This document shows positions 17,926 through 26,802 of a DNA stretch of 45,035 bases, one piece after another. Each line of letters starts with the position of its first letter. Position 1 is the first letter of the stretch. The notes below the pieces were generated by a model. The model was given only the letters and a program-made list of their open reading frames with translations. It was not told where the DNA came from and did no database searches. The position numbers and the translations under genes are program-made. Origin of the DNA: an uncultured Mucilaginibacter sp. (GTDB lineage: Bacteria > Bacteroidota > Bacteroidia > Sphingobacteriales > Sphingobacteriaceae); contig CAISPD010000238.1 of NCBI GenBank assembly GCA_903887275.1, forward strand, positions 1 to 45,035, given 5' to 3'.

Positions 17926-20340
17926 ATGAAGAAAAATTTATCATTACTGACAGCCTTTGTGTTGTTGTGCTGTGTAGGTGCATCTGCTCAACAAAAGAAA
18001 AAGGCAGCGGTACCGCAATTGGGAAAAAGCCCGATCAAAGAAGTTGTTAAGGCGATGACCCTTGAAGAAAAAGCAAAGCTGGTAGTGGGTATGGGCTTCA
18101 AAATGCCCGGCATGCCTAAGCCTACGCCGAAACAAATGAAGGAAGGTATCAATATCGGCGGATTTAAGTTGCCTCCATCTGATGAAGATGCCTATAACAT
18201 CCCCGAAAAAGTTCCCGGAGCTGCTGGTCGTACCCATGCCATTACACGTTTGGGTATACCTTCTATCACAGTTTCCGATGGTCCTGCCGGTATACGTATC
18301 GATCCTATCCGCAATGGCGATAGTTCAAAAACTTATTACGCAACTGCGTTCCCGGTAGGCACTTTACTGGCATCTTCATGGGACCCGGCGTTAGTTCACC
18401 AGGTTGGTGAAGCATTCGGTAATGAAGTGCACGAATATGGTGCAGACGTATTACTGGGACCTGGTGAAAATATTCACCGTAATCCACTGGGCGGACGTAA
18501 TTTTGAATATTTTTCAGAAGACCCGCTGGTATCTGGTCGTATAGCTGCTGCTGTGATCAATGGTATACAGTCACAGGGTGTTGGTACTTCGATCAAACAC
18601 TTTGTAGCCAATAACCAGGAAACCAATCGTAACAGTGTTAATACGATAGTTAGTCAGCGAGCTTTACGCGAGATCTACCTTAAAGGATTTGAGATCGCTA
18701 TCAAAGGATCGCATCCATGGACGGTCATGTCATCATACAATAAACTGAATGGCACTTATACCTCAGAGCGCCACGACCTGTTAACTACTGTTTTAAAAGA
18801 CGAATGGGGCTTTAAAGGTTTGGTAATGACCGACTGGTTTGGTGGCCATGATGCCGTTGCACAGATGAATGCAGGTAATGACTTGTTGATGCCAGGTAAC
18901 CCTAATCAATCTAAAGATATTGTCGAAGCTGTAAAAGCAGGCAAGATCAGCCAGCAACAACTGGATGCCAACGTAGAGCGCCTGTTAAGAATTATCCTGA
19001 TTTCGCCTGAATTCAAAAAATACAAGTATTCAAGCGCGCCTGATCTGAAAAAGAATGCACAGGTTTCACGTGCAGCTGCTGCTCAGGGCATGGTGTTATT
19101 AAAGGATGAAGGCAAAGCACTGCCACTAACAAGCGCTAAAAAAGTAGCCTTGTTTGGCAATACTTCTTACGACCTGATTGCAGGTGGTACAGGCAGCGGT
19201 AATGTTAATAAAGCATATACCATTTCACTGATTCAGGGCTTAACCAACGGTGGCTATGTTGTTGATGCTAAATTAAGGGCTGCTTACGAATCATACCTGA
19301 CTGCAGAAGCGGCTAAACATCCGAAAAATGCCATGTCAATTTTCATGACAACTCCGCCGCCTGCACAATTGGATATCAATGCCGATCTGCTGGCGCAAGA
19401 AGCTGGCGACGCTGATGTTGCTATTTACACCATAGGCCGTAACGCCGGTGAAGGTGCTGATCGTAAAGTTGATAATGATTTCAACCTTTATGATGCCGAA
19501 AAAGCTCAGATCAAGAGTATATCTGATGCCTTCCACGCAAAAGGTAAAAAGTTAGTGATCGTATTAAATATTGGTGGTGTAATTGAAACTGCCAGCTGGA
19601 GAGACCAGGCCGATGCGATATTACTGGCATGGCAGCCAGGTCTGGAAGCAGGTAATGCTATTACTGATGTATTAAGTGGTAAAGTAAACCCATCAGGTAA
19701 ATTGCCGGCAACTTTCCCGGTAACTTATAATGATGTGCCTTCAGCTAAAAACTTCCCTGGCAAAGATCTGCCATTGCCAGCCGGTCAGACTCCTTCGCCG
19801 ATGATGGGCCGTCCATCTGAAGTTACTTACGAAGAAGGTATCTATGTTGGCTACCGTTACTATAATACCTTTGATGTAAAAACAGCATATCCATTTGGCT
19901 ATGGCTTGTCTTATACCAGCTTTAAATACAGCGATCTTAAATTAAGTTCGAAAGTATTGAATGGTTCAGTGACAGCTAGCGTAACCGTTACCAATACCGG
20001 TGATGTTGCAGGTCGTGAAATTGTTGAGGTATATGTAAGTGCGCCAACAAAAACGCTTGAAAAACCGGCCGAAGAATTGAGAGCATTCGGTAAAACAAAA
20101 GCACTGGCTCCCGGAGAATCACAAACATTGAGTTTTACGCTGACAGCAAAAGACCTGGAATCGTTCAACACTTCGGCTTCGGCATGGGTTGCAGATGCAG
20201 GTACCTATAAACTTAAAGTTGGCGCTTCATCAACAGATATCAAACTTACGGCTGATTTTAGTTTGCCAAAAAGTATCACAGTTGAAAAGGTTCACAATGT
20301 TTTAGTGCCTGAAGTTGCTATCAACGAACTGAAGAAATAA
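17926..20340 (+). CDS. glycoside hydrolase family 3 protein, secreted (beta-glucosidase-like)
   Basis: Signal peptide; VSDGPAGIRID, KHFVANNQETNR, LKDEWGFKGLVMTDWFG (GH3 nucleophile region), C-terminal fibronectin III-like domain. Confidence 0.95.
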   Translation: MKKNLSLLTAFVLLCCVGASAQQKKKAAVPQLGKSPIKEVVKAMTLEEKAKLVVGMGFKMPGMPKPTPKQMKEGINIGGFKLPPSDEDAYNIPEKVPGAAGRTHAITRLGIPSITVSDGPAGIRIDPIRNGDSSKTYYATAFPVGTLLASSWDPALVHQVGEAFGNEVHEYGADVLLGPGENIHRNPLGGRNFEYFSEDPLVSGRIAAAVINGIQSQGVGTSIKHFVANNQETNRNSVNTIVSQRALREIYLKGFEIAIKGSHPWTVMSSYNKLNGTYTSERHDLLTTVLKDEWGFKGLVMTDWFGGHDAVAQMNAGNDLLMPGNPNQSKDIVEAVKAGKISQQQLDANVERLLRIILISPEFKKYKYSSAPDLKKNAQVSRAAAAQGMVLLKDEGKALPLTSAKKVALFGNTSYDLIAGGTGSGNVNKAYTISLIQGLTNGGYVVDAKLRAAYESYLTAEAAKHPKNAMSIFMTTPPPAQLDINADLLAQEAGDADVAIYTIGRNAGEGADRKVDNDFNLYDAEKAQIKSISDAFHAKGKKLVIVLNIGGVIETASWRDQADAILLAWQPGLEAGNAITDVLSGKVNPSGKLPATFPVTYNDVPSAKNFPGKDLPLPAGQTPSPMMGRPSEVTYEEGIYVGYRYYNTFDVKTAYPFGYGLSYTSFKYSDLKLSSKVLNGSVTASVTVTNTGDVAGREIVEVYVSAPTKTLEKPAEELRAFGKTKALAPGESQTLSFTLTAKDLESFNTSASAWVADAGTYKLKVGASSTDIKLTADFSLPKSITVEKVHNVLVPEVAINELKK

Positions 20341-20368
20341 TTAGCACACCCATTAACCCTTAAATAGT

Positions 20369-20402
20369 AACCCGCTTCCCTTTATTGGGGGCGGGTTTTT
20401 TA
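20369..20402 (+). terminator. Rho-independent terminator of the GH3 gene
   Basis: AACCCGCTTCCC-tttattg-GGGGGCGGGTT followed by TTTTTT. Confidence 0.85.
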
Positions 20403-20447
20403 TTTGCTTTTATTATTTTTAACAAAACTTTCAACCTGCAAAATCCA

Positions 20448-21506
20448 TTGACCAATAGTCCGGCTTATATAAACCAGGGCGCAATAGCCTGGTTTAGCAA
20501 CCTGCGTGTGATCGCTTTGTTTTCGGTGATCGTACTGCATACTGCATCGCCATTGCTCATGAATTTTAAGACCACGTCACTTGCCGACTGGTTTGCTGCC
20601 GACATCTATAATGCGCTTACCCGCTTTGCTGTACCTGTTTTTGTAATGATAACAGGTGCTTTATTGCTGCGCCGCGATTACGATTTGGCCGACTTCCTGA
20701 AAAAGCGGTTTACCCGGGTGTTATGGCCATTTTTGATATGGAGCCTGGTTTATGTGGCCTACAGCTGGTATGATGAGGAGCTTCCATTTTATGGTGATTT
20801 TGGGCAGGATGCTCTTTCCGTATTACATCAATTACGCAATGGCGCTTATTACCACCTGTGGTATGTTTATATGCTGGTAGGCTTGTATCTTGTTGTTCCT
20901 GTTATCGGAAAGTTTGTTAGGAATTCCAATGAAAAAGAGCTCAGATATTTTTTACTGGTTTGGTTTATTGTCATTTTATTCAGTCAACCCTGGCTGAATA
21001 GTTACTGGCCGCAAATAGATGTTAAATATTTTTCAGGCTATATAGGCTACCTGGTTTTAGGTTATTACCTGGCTAATGCCGACCTGAATGGCAGGGCACC
21101 AGGATCGGGCCTGCTTATTTTCTATTTTTTATGCCTCACTGCTATCATTACCGGTACCTACCTGATTACAAACAATACTAAGAACATAAGTACTGTGTTG
21201 TACGAGCCACTAGGGCCCTTTGCGATATTATATGCAGCTGGCATATTTTTACTGGCCCGTGTAACCGTATTTAAATTACCGCAAGGCCTGGTAAAGCTGC
21301 GTGATTTAATCAGTAACCTCAGTCTGGGAATTTACCTGTGCCATGCTGTAATTTTAAACCGGCTCGACGATTTCGGATTGAGCTCAAAATTTGGCAATCC
21401 CTATTACAGCATACCGCTTACCGCTTTAGTTTGCCTGATTCTTTCATTTGGGGTTATTTATATACTCAGTAAAATACCCTTCGCGGGTAAATATATTGCC
21501 GGTTAA
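20448..21506 (+). CDS. acyltransferase 3 family membrane protein
   Basis: WFSNLRVIALFSVIVLHTASPL, FAVPVFVMITGALLLRRD, LGIYLCHAVIL. ORF-track start 20385 lies inside the terminator, so a start at or near 20448 (TTG) is more plausible. Confidence 0.8.
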   Translation: MTNSPAYINQGAIAWFSNLRVIALFSVIVLHTASPLLMNFKTTSLADWFAADIYNALTRFAVPVFVMITGALLLRRDYDLADFLKKRFTRVLWPFLIWSLVYVAYSWYDEELPFYGDFGQDALSVLHQLRNGAYYHLWYVYMLVGLYLVVPVIGKFVRNSNEKELRYFLLVWFIVILFSQPWLNSYWPQIDVKYFSGYIGYLVLGYYLANADLNGRAPGSGLLIFYFLCLTAIITGTYLITNNTKNISTVLYEPLGPFAILYAAGIFLLARVTVFKLPQGLVKLRDLISNLSLGIYLCHAVILNRLDDFGLSSKFGNPYYSIPLTALVCLILSFGVIYILSKIPFAGKYIAG

Positions 21507-21547
21507 TTTTATAAATTAGCCTACCAATTATTAGTCTTTTTCTGAAA

Positions 21548-22210
21548 ATGACATTAGGAACTATAGCTCAGCTTAACCATAACCTATATGGCGACGAAAT
21601 ACTGAAAATGTTTCTTTCCATACTTTTTGGCAGCATTCTGGGTATCGAAAGGGAGATCAGGGGAAAACCTGCAGGTTTCAGAACGCTTGCACTAATTTGT
21701 TTTGGGGCTACTGTTTTTACCATATGTTCATACCTGCTTGGCGTAGTTGATAACCGCGATCGTATTGCAGCCAATGTCATCACCGGCGTTGGATTTCTTG
21801 GGGCAGGTGTAATTTTTCGTAACAACGGTTCTGTTTCCGGTATCACCACGGCTGCTTCCATATGGGTTGCAGCGGCTATAGGGATGCTTATTGGCCTGGG
21901 CGAATTTGTGCTTGCAGGCGCAGCATTAGTCATGGCTTTGTTTGTATTATACATCCTTGATTTTATCCAAATCTGGCTCGATGACCGCTTTCAGCATACC
22001 GAATACCGGATCGTGTTTAAAGGCAACGACAAGTCGCCGGTACTGAGACACAAAATGAAAGATTTGAAAATAAGCCTGGATACAATGAAGGTGTCGCGCT
22101 CAAACCAGGATATCGTATTTCAAATGTCCGTTTCAGGCAAAGAAAATAATCTGTTGAAATTTAATCACTGGCTATTGGAGCAAGACTTTGTGCACTCCTT
22201 TGAATGGTGA
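21548..22210 (+). CDS. MgtC/SapB family membrane protein
   Basis: SILFGSILGIEREIRGKPAGFRTLALICFGATVFT and GVGFLGAGVIFRNNGSVSGITTAASIWVAAAIGM. Confidence 0.94.
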   Translation: MTLGTIAQLNHNLYGDEILKMFLSILFGSILGIEREIRGKPAGFRTLALICFGATVFTICSYLLGVVDNRDRIAANVITGVGFLGAGVIFRNNGSVSGITTAASIWVAAAIGMLIGLGEFVLAGAALVMALFVLYILDFIQIWLDDRFQHTEYRIVFKGNDKSPVLRHKMKDLKISLDTMKVSRSNQDIVFQMSVSGKENNLLKFNHWLLEQDFVHSFEW

Positions 22211-22395
22211 TTTCGCTTCGCTGTCATTTCGATGCGCTGTCATCGGTCATTTGCTGCGCGTCATTTAGCTGCGCTGGTATTGGGCATTTGCTGCGCGTCA
22301 TTTCGCTTCGCTGTCATTGGTCATTTTGGTGCGCTGGCATTTGGCGAAAAATCCAATGCCTAATGCCTAATGCCCAATCCCGGATGCCAAATCCC
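22205..22395. repeat. intergenic degenerate repeat tract (~16-nt and ~21-nt units, then 7-nt AATGCCT units)
   Basis: Repeated TCATTTnGCTkCGCTG / TCATyGGTCATTTGCTGCGCG, then AATGCCT AATGCCT AATGCCC. Confidence 0.85.
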
Positions 22396-22433
22396 CTATT
22401 TTTTTCCTATCTTCGCCATTATTTGTAAAATAT

Positions 22434-23690
22434 TTGACATTCCACGATTTTAACTTCAACGAGCAGCTCACCGAAGGTATCCTGAGCATGGGATACACCA
22501 CCCCAACGCCGATTCAGGAATTGGCTATCCCGATAGTATTACAGGGAAAAGACCTGATCGCTTGTGCTCAAACCGGAACAGGTAAAACTGCATCTTATTT
22601 ATTGCCGGTATTGCACCAGATCAGCAGTATGCCTAACCGCGAGCACCGAACCACTACATTGGTATTGGCGCCAACGCGCGAACTGGCTCAGCAGATCGAT
22701 CAGCAGGTTGAGGGCCTTGCATATTTTACCGGGCTAAGTTCTATAGCGGTTTACGGTGGAGGCGATGGTATCGTTTACGAACAGCAGCGAAGAGGAATAC
22801 AAAACAAAGTTGATATACTGGTGGCGACACCGGGAAGGCTTATCGCTCACCTTACCTCCGGCGTATTGAAGCTAAATGATATTAAATATTTGATTCTGGA
22901 TGAAGCTGACCGTATGCTCGATATGGGTTTTATGGACGATATTATGCGTATCATCCGCGATATACCGCAGGAAAGGCAAACCTTGCTTTTTTCTGCTACC
23001 ATGCCGGCGCCAATACGCAAACTGGCCGGATCTATATTGAGAAATCCCGAACAGATCAATTTGGCCACCTCACAACCTGCACAGGGCATCAGCCAGCAGA
23101 TATATAAAGTACATAACGAACAAAAGTCGAAACTGGTTATTGAGTTGCTGCGACAGGGAAACTATACCAGCACTATTATTTTTGCCAATACCAAGGACGA
23201 AGTTAAACGCCTTAGCCGCGAACTACGCTCGGCACATGTAAAGGCCAATGCTTTTCACTCCGATTTTGAACAGGCGGAACGCGAACAGATCTTACTCGAT
23301 TTCAAAAACCGCACCTTACCAGTTATTATTGGTACCGACGCCCTTTCGCGTGGTATTGATGTTGAAGGCATCGATCTGGTGATCAATTACGACGTACCTT
23401 CCGACCCTGAAGACTATATTCACCGTATTGGCCGGACAGCCCGCGCTGAAACAACCGGTACTGCTATAACACTTGTTAATGAGCGCGATTCCCGTAAGCT
23501 CAAAAGTATCGAACAAATGATCGGACGCAGTATAGAAGAGAAGACCTTACCTGCAGAATTGGGCGAAGCACCGGTGTTCAGGGAGTCAACATCATCCAGT
23601 AGGCGGGGCGGAAATGATAAGCGACGGAATTTTAAAAGGAAAAAAGGGCAGGGTGGAAACCGTGGTCCGCGTACCAGCAACCAGGCCTGA
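22434..23690 (+). CDS. DEAD/DEAH box RNA helicase (RhlE-like)
   Basis: TPTPIQ, ACAQTGTGKT, PTRELAQQ, LDEADRMLDMGF, SAT, HRIGRTAR motifs; basic C-terminal tail; TTG start likely. Confidence 0.96.
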   Translation: MTFHDFNFNEQLTEGILSMGYTTPTPIQELAIPIVLQGKDLIACAQTGTGKTASYLLPVLHQISSMPNREHRTTTLVLAPTRELAQQIDQQVEGLAYFTGLSSIAVYGGGDGIVYEQQRRGIQNKVDILVATPGRLIAHLTSGVLKLNDIKYLILDEADRMLDMGFMDDIMRIIRDIPQERQTLLFSATMPAPIRKLAGSILRNPEQINLATSQPAQGISQQIYKVHNEQKSKLVIELLRQGNYTSTIIFANTKDEVKRLSRELRSAHVKANAFHSDFEQAEREQILLDFKNRTLPVIIGTDALSRGIDVEGIDLVINYDVPSDPEDYIHRIGRTARAETTGTAITLVNERDSRKLKSIEQMIGRSIEEKTLPAELGEAPVFRESTSSSRRGGNDKRRNFKRKKGQGGNRGPRTSNQA

Positions 23691-23767
23691 GCTTCATCGG
23701 CCTAATTTCTAAAGCAAGATAAATCTTCTATTTTTAAGGCTTCAACAATTTTTACCGAATAGCATTT

Positions 23768-24829
23768 ATGAAAAGAAGCCTATTATTACTATTAGCATGT
23801 TGCCTGACAATTGTTGCCTGTTTGCGCAATGGCTACAAGCCTATGGTTGCTACCTACGCCGGCAATGGCAATATGGGTACAACAAATGGCGACAGGGGAA
23901 AGGCTTCTTTCAATAACCTGATGGGATTGGCGGTTGATTCAAACGGAAATGTTTTTGTTGCCGACACGCGTAATAACCTGATTCGTAAAATATCTTCTGA
24001 CGGTACGGTTTCAACTATTGCCGGTTCAGGAGTTTCTGGTAATGCCGATGGGCCTGCTGCCAGGGCTTCGTTTAACTATCCTATTGGCCTTGCCGTTGAT
24101 CCTAATGGTAATATTTATGTGGCAGACACTCAGAACAATTCGATACGAAAGATCAGCATTGATGGATCCGTATCAACTGTTGCCGGTATGCTTACCCCTA
24201 CAAACCGTGACCGGCCTGAGGATACTACTCGTTTAGACAATCCACACGCTTTAGTTTCCGATAAGCAGGGCAATATCTATTTTACTGACTACACCAAAGA
24301 TGTGATCCGGAAAATTTCGCCTTCAGGGAAAGTCACAACTGTTGCCGGGAATTTCGATCGCGGGGCTAAAGACGGTAAAGGAATGGAAGCATCATTTTAT
24401 CTTCCTGCCGGAATAGCGATCGACAATCAGGGAACCCTTTATGTGGCGGATTGCTATAACAACATGATCCGGAAAATAAGCCCGGATGGAACAGTTTCAA
24501 CATTGGCGGGTAAACCTGCTCCAAGGGGCAAGAAAAATAACGGTGCAAAAGACGGAAAAGGTCCTCTGGCCACATTTAATCATCCTTTTGGCATTGCGGT
24601 AGATAAACACGGCGTAGTTTATGTTGCTGATGTCGGAAATCAAATGATTCGTAAAATTACTCCCGATGGTATGGTTAGTACTCTTGCCGGATCGCGCAAG
24701 CGGGGAAGCGATAATGGTATCGCATCCAAAGTAACTTTTTTTAATCCCTATGGCCTCGCAATCGATAAGGCCGGCAATCTATATATAGCCGATTGCCAGA
24801 ATAACATGGTAAGAAAACTAACTTTTTAA
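23768..24829 (+). CDS. NHL-repeat beta-propeller lipoprotein
   Basis: Lipobox TIVAC; repeated GLAVDxxGNxYVADxxNNxIRKISxDGxVSTxAG. Confidence 0.93.
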   Translation: MKRSLLLLLACCLTIVACLRNGYKPMVATYAGNGNMGTTNGDRGKASFNNLMGLAVDSNGNVFVADTRNNLIRKISSDGTVSTIAGSGVSGNADGPAARASFNYPIGLAVDPNGNIYVADTQNNSIRKISIDGSVSTVAGMLTPTNRDRPEDTTRLDNPHALVSDKQGNIYFTDYTKDVIRKISPSGKVTTVAGNFDRGAKDGKGMEASFYLPAGIAIDNQGTLYVADCYNNMIRKISPDGTVSTLAGKPAPRGKKNNGAKDGKGPLATFNHPFGIAVDKHGVVYVADVGNQMIRKITPDGMVSTLAGSRKRGSDNGIASKVTFFNPYGLAIDKAGNLYIADCQNNMVRKLTF

Positions 24830-24853
24830 TTGATTAATTAAAAAGTTAGTTTT
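24814..24853. terminator. perfect 18-bp hairpin overlapping the end of the NHL gene
   Basis: AAAACTAACTTTTTAATT-GATT-AATTAAAAAGTTAGTTTT; left arm includes codons for KLTF and the TAA stop. Confidence 0.8.
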
Positions 24854-24940
24854 ACATTGTCGTTAATTAAACCTGGTATTGTTTTTCGACCTGTTTGCCG
24901 TTATTACAAACTGGGTCTAATGCTGTCAGCCTGAAATCAG

Positions 24941-26680
24941 ATGCACAGAAAACCGTTAATAATTATTTTGACAATCGTTGTTTGTTTGGGATGTAAAAAA
25001 ACAACAAAAGTCCAACCTACTAACCTGGTTTCGGGACGTAATTGGGATGATTCCACCAATGTACAGCACATCTCGGTACTCACACAGCATAACGATAATG
25101 GTCGCGCCGGTTTGAACGATCGGGAAACGGCATTAAATGTAGACAATGTGAATACCTCGCATTTTGGCAAACTATTTTTGGTGACTACGGATGATGATAT
25201 CTATGCTCAACCCCTTGTGGTTGGTGGTTTGCCTATGGGAACCGGAAGACGCAATGTGCTTTTCGTAGCTACCGTTAGTAATACAATTTATGCTTATGAC
25301 GCAGACAATGGCAAATTATTTTGGAATAAAAATTATACGGAGAGTGGCATGCGACCACCAAGCGCTGCTCAGTTTACATCGCCGGTTTGGTGGTGCAGTC
25401 CCTATACCGATTTTAGAAATAATATCGGGATAGTTGGCACTCCGGTCATCGATTCAGCATCGAAGACCATGTATTTTGTTGCCCGAAGTAGCGGAGGTAA
25501 CACCAGTTTTGTACAATACTTGCACGCCATTGATATTGTTACCGGAGCTGAGCAACCGGGAAGCCCGGTACAACTTAAAGCCAGTGTCCCCGGAACAGGC
25601 GCCGGGAGCTCAAACGGCATGGTTAGCTTTGAGCCTAAACTGAACAATCAGCGCCAGGGGCTGGCCATGGTTAACGGCGTGGTATTTATTAGCTTCGCTT
25701 CGCATTGCGATTTAAACCCTTTTCATGGCTGGATATTAGGGTATGATGTAAAATCACTTTCGCAGCGTTATGTCTACTGCGATACGCCCAATGGCGAGGA
25801 AGGCGGTATTTGGGAATGCGGTATGGGTATTGCTGCCGATCAACAGGGAAACTTGTACGTTACAACCGGTAATGGTACCGTTGGAGCACCGACAATTTAT
25901 TCACCCATCAGTAACGGAAGTAACGAGCCCCAACCCAGTTCAAACCCCGCAGACCTGACCAATAGATCTGAAAGTGCTTTGAAACTGGTAACGTCGGGCA
26001 ATACGCTGGCGGTAAGTAGCTTTTTTACACCAACCAATTATGTAGACCTGAATCTGAACGATCTGGATTATGGTGTAATGGGCACCTTTTTAATACCCCA
26101 CTCTAATAGTTATTTTACAGGTTGCAAGGACGGGAATTTATACCTGTTAGATAAAGATAATATGGGCGGATATTCGTCATCAGGCAATTCAAACAAACAG
26201 GTGATACCTTTTAATACTCCGCTACGATCACAACCATCCTATTATAATGGGGGTAACGTGCAATCTGTTTACGTTTGGCCCGAGAGTGAATCCTTGCATG
26301 CTTTTACAATAAATGCGGGAAGTGGGGTACTCAGCGAAGCACAGGTTTTTACACCTGCTACACCACCTCAAAATTTCGGTGCAAGCCTTTCAGTATCTTC
26401 CAATGGTTCTACTCCGGGCACAGGGATAGTGTGGGCATCCTACCAGGAAAATAAGCTTTTATCCGATGGTACGCACATCAATGGCTATTATGCAGTTTAC
26501 GAGGGGATTCTTAGGGCTTTTGATGCAAGGAATATTTCCAAAGAGCTTTGGAATAGCGATATGGTAAGTAGCGATGCCGTAGGTGGATGGGCAAAATTCG
26601 TTTCGCCAACAATTGCTAATGGAAAAGTTTACGTCGCAACTTTCTCAAATCAATTAGTGGTTTATGGTTTAAAAAGGTAA
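24941..26680 (+). CDS. PQQ-like beta-propeller lipoprotein
   Basis: Lipobox VVCLGC; HNDNGRAGLNDRETALNVDNVNTSHFGKLF, VSNTIYAYDADNGKLFW, repeated propeller motifs. Confidence 0.87.
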   Translation: MHRKPLIIILTIVVCLGCKKTTKVQPTNLVSGRNWDDSTNVQHISVLTQHNDNGRAGLNDRETALNVDNVNTSHFGKLFLVTTDDDIYAQPLVVGGLPMGTGRRNVLFVATVSNTIYAYDADNGKLFWNKNYTESGMRPPSAAQFTSPVWWCSPYTDFRNNIGIVGTPVIDSASKTMYFVARSSGGNTSFVQYLHAIDIVTGAEQPGSPVQLKASVPGTGAGSSNGMVSFEPKLNNQRQGLAMVNGVVFISFASHCDLNPFHGWILGYDVKSLSQRYVYCDTPNGEEGGIWECGMGIAADQQGNLYVTTGNGTVGAPTIYSPISNGSNEPQPSSNPADLTNRSESALKLVTSGNTLAVSSFFTPTNYVDLNLNDLDYGVMGTFLIPHSNSYFTGCKDGNLYLLDKDNMGGYSSSGNSNKQVIPFNTPLRSQPSYYNGGNVQSVYVWPESESLHAFTINAGSGVLSEAQVFTPATPPQNFGASLSVSSNGSTPGTGIVWASYQENKLLSDGTHINGYYAVYEGILRAFDARNISKELWNSDMVSSDAVGGWAKFVSPTIANGKVYVATFSNQLVVYGLKR

Positions 26681-26802
26681 GCATTCAGCCTAAATAATGA
26701 ATAGCCACACGGTATTTATTCAATAGCAGTTCATCTTTTTTACCATTTTACAGTAAAAGCCTATATTGCAATTCCAATTAGCCCAGAACAAAAAAATATT
26801 TT

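Noticed and set aside
17926-20340. GH3 gene as part of a polysaccharide utilisation locus
   Set aside because: No SusC/SusD pair, other glycoside hydrolases or sugar transporter next to it in this window.
20385-20447. Upstream start of the acyltransferase ORF (MGAGFLFAFIIFNKTF...)
   Set aside because: This start lies inside the GH3 terminator hairpin; a downstream start is more likely.
22205-22395. Possible CRISPR array
   Set aside because: Units are short (7-23 nt), degenerate and adjoin each other without unique spacers; no cas genes in the window.
22204-22428. 74-aa ORF MVISLRCHFDALSSVICC...
   Set aside because: It translates the intergenic repeat tract; repetitive composition (ISLRCHF, CAGI), overlap with the mgtC-like gene end and lack of a protein-like pattern make it spurious.
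24937-25170. Minus-strand 77-aa ORF over the PQQ-like gene start
   Set aside because: Antisense to a signal-peptide-bearing CDS; no promoter or family evidence.
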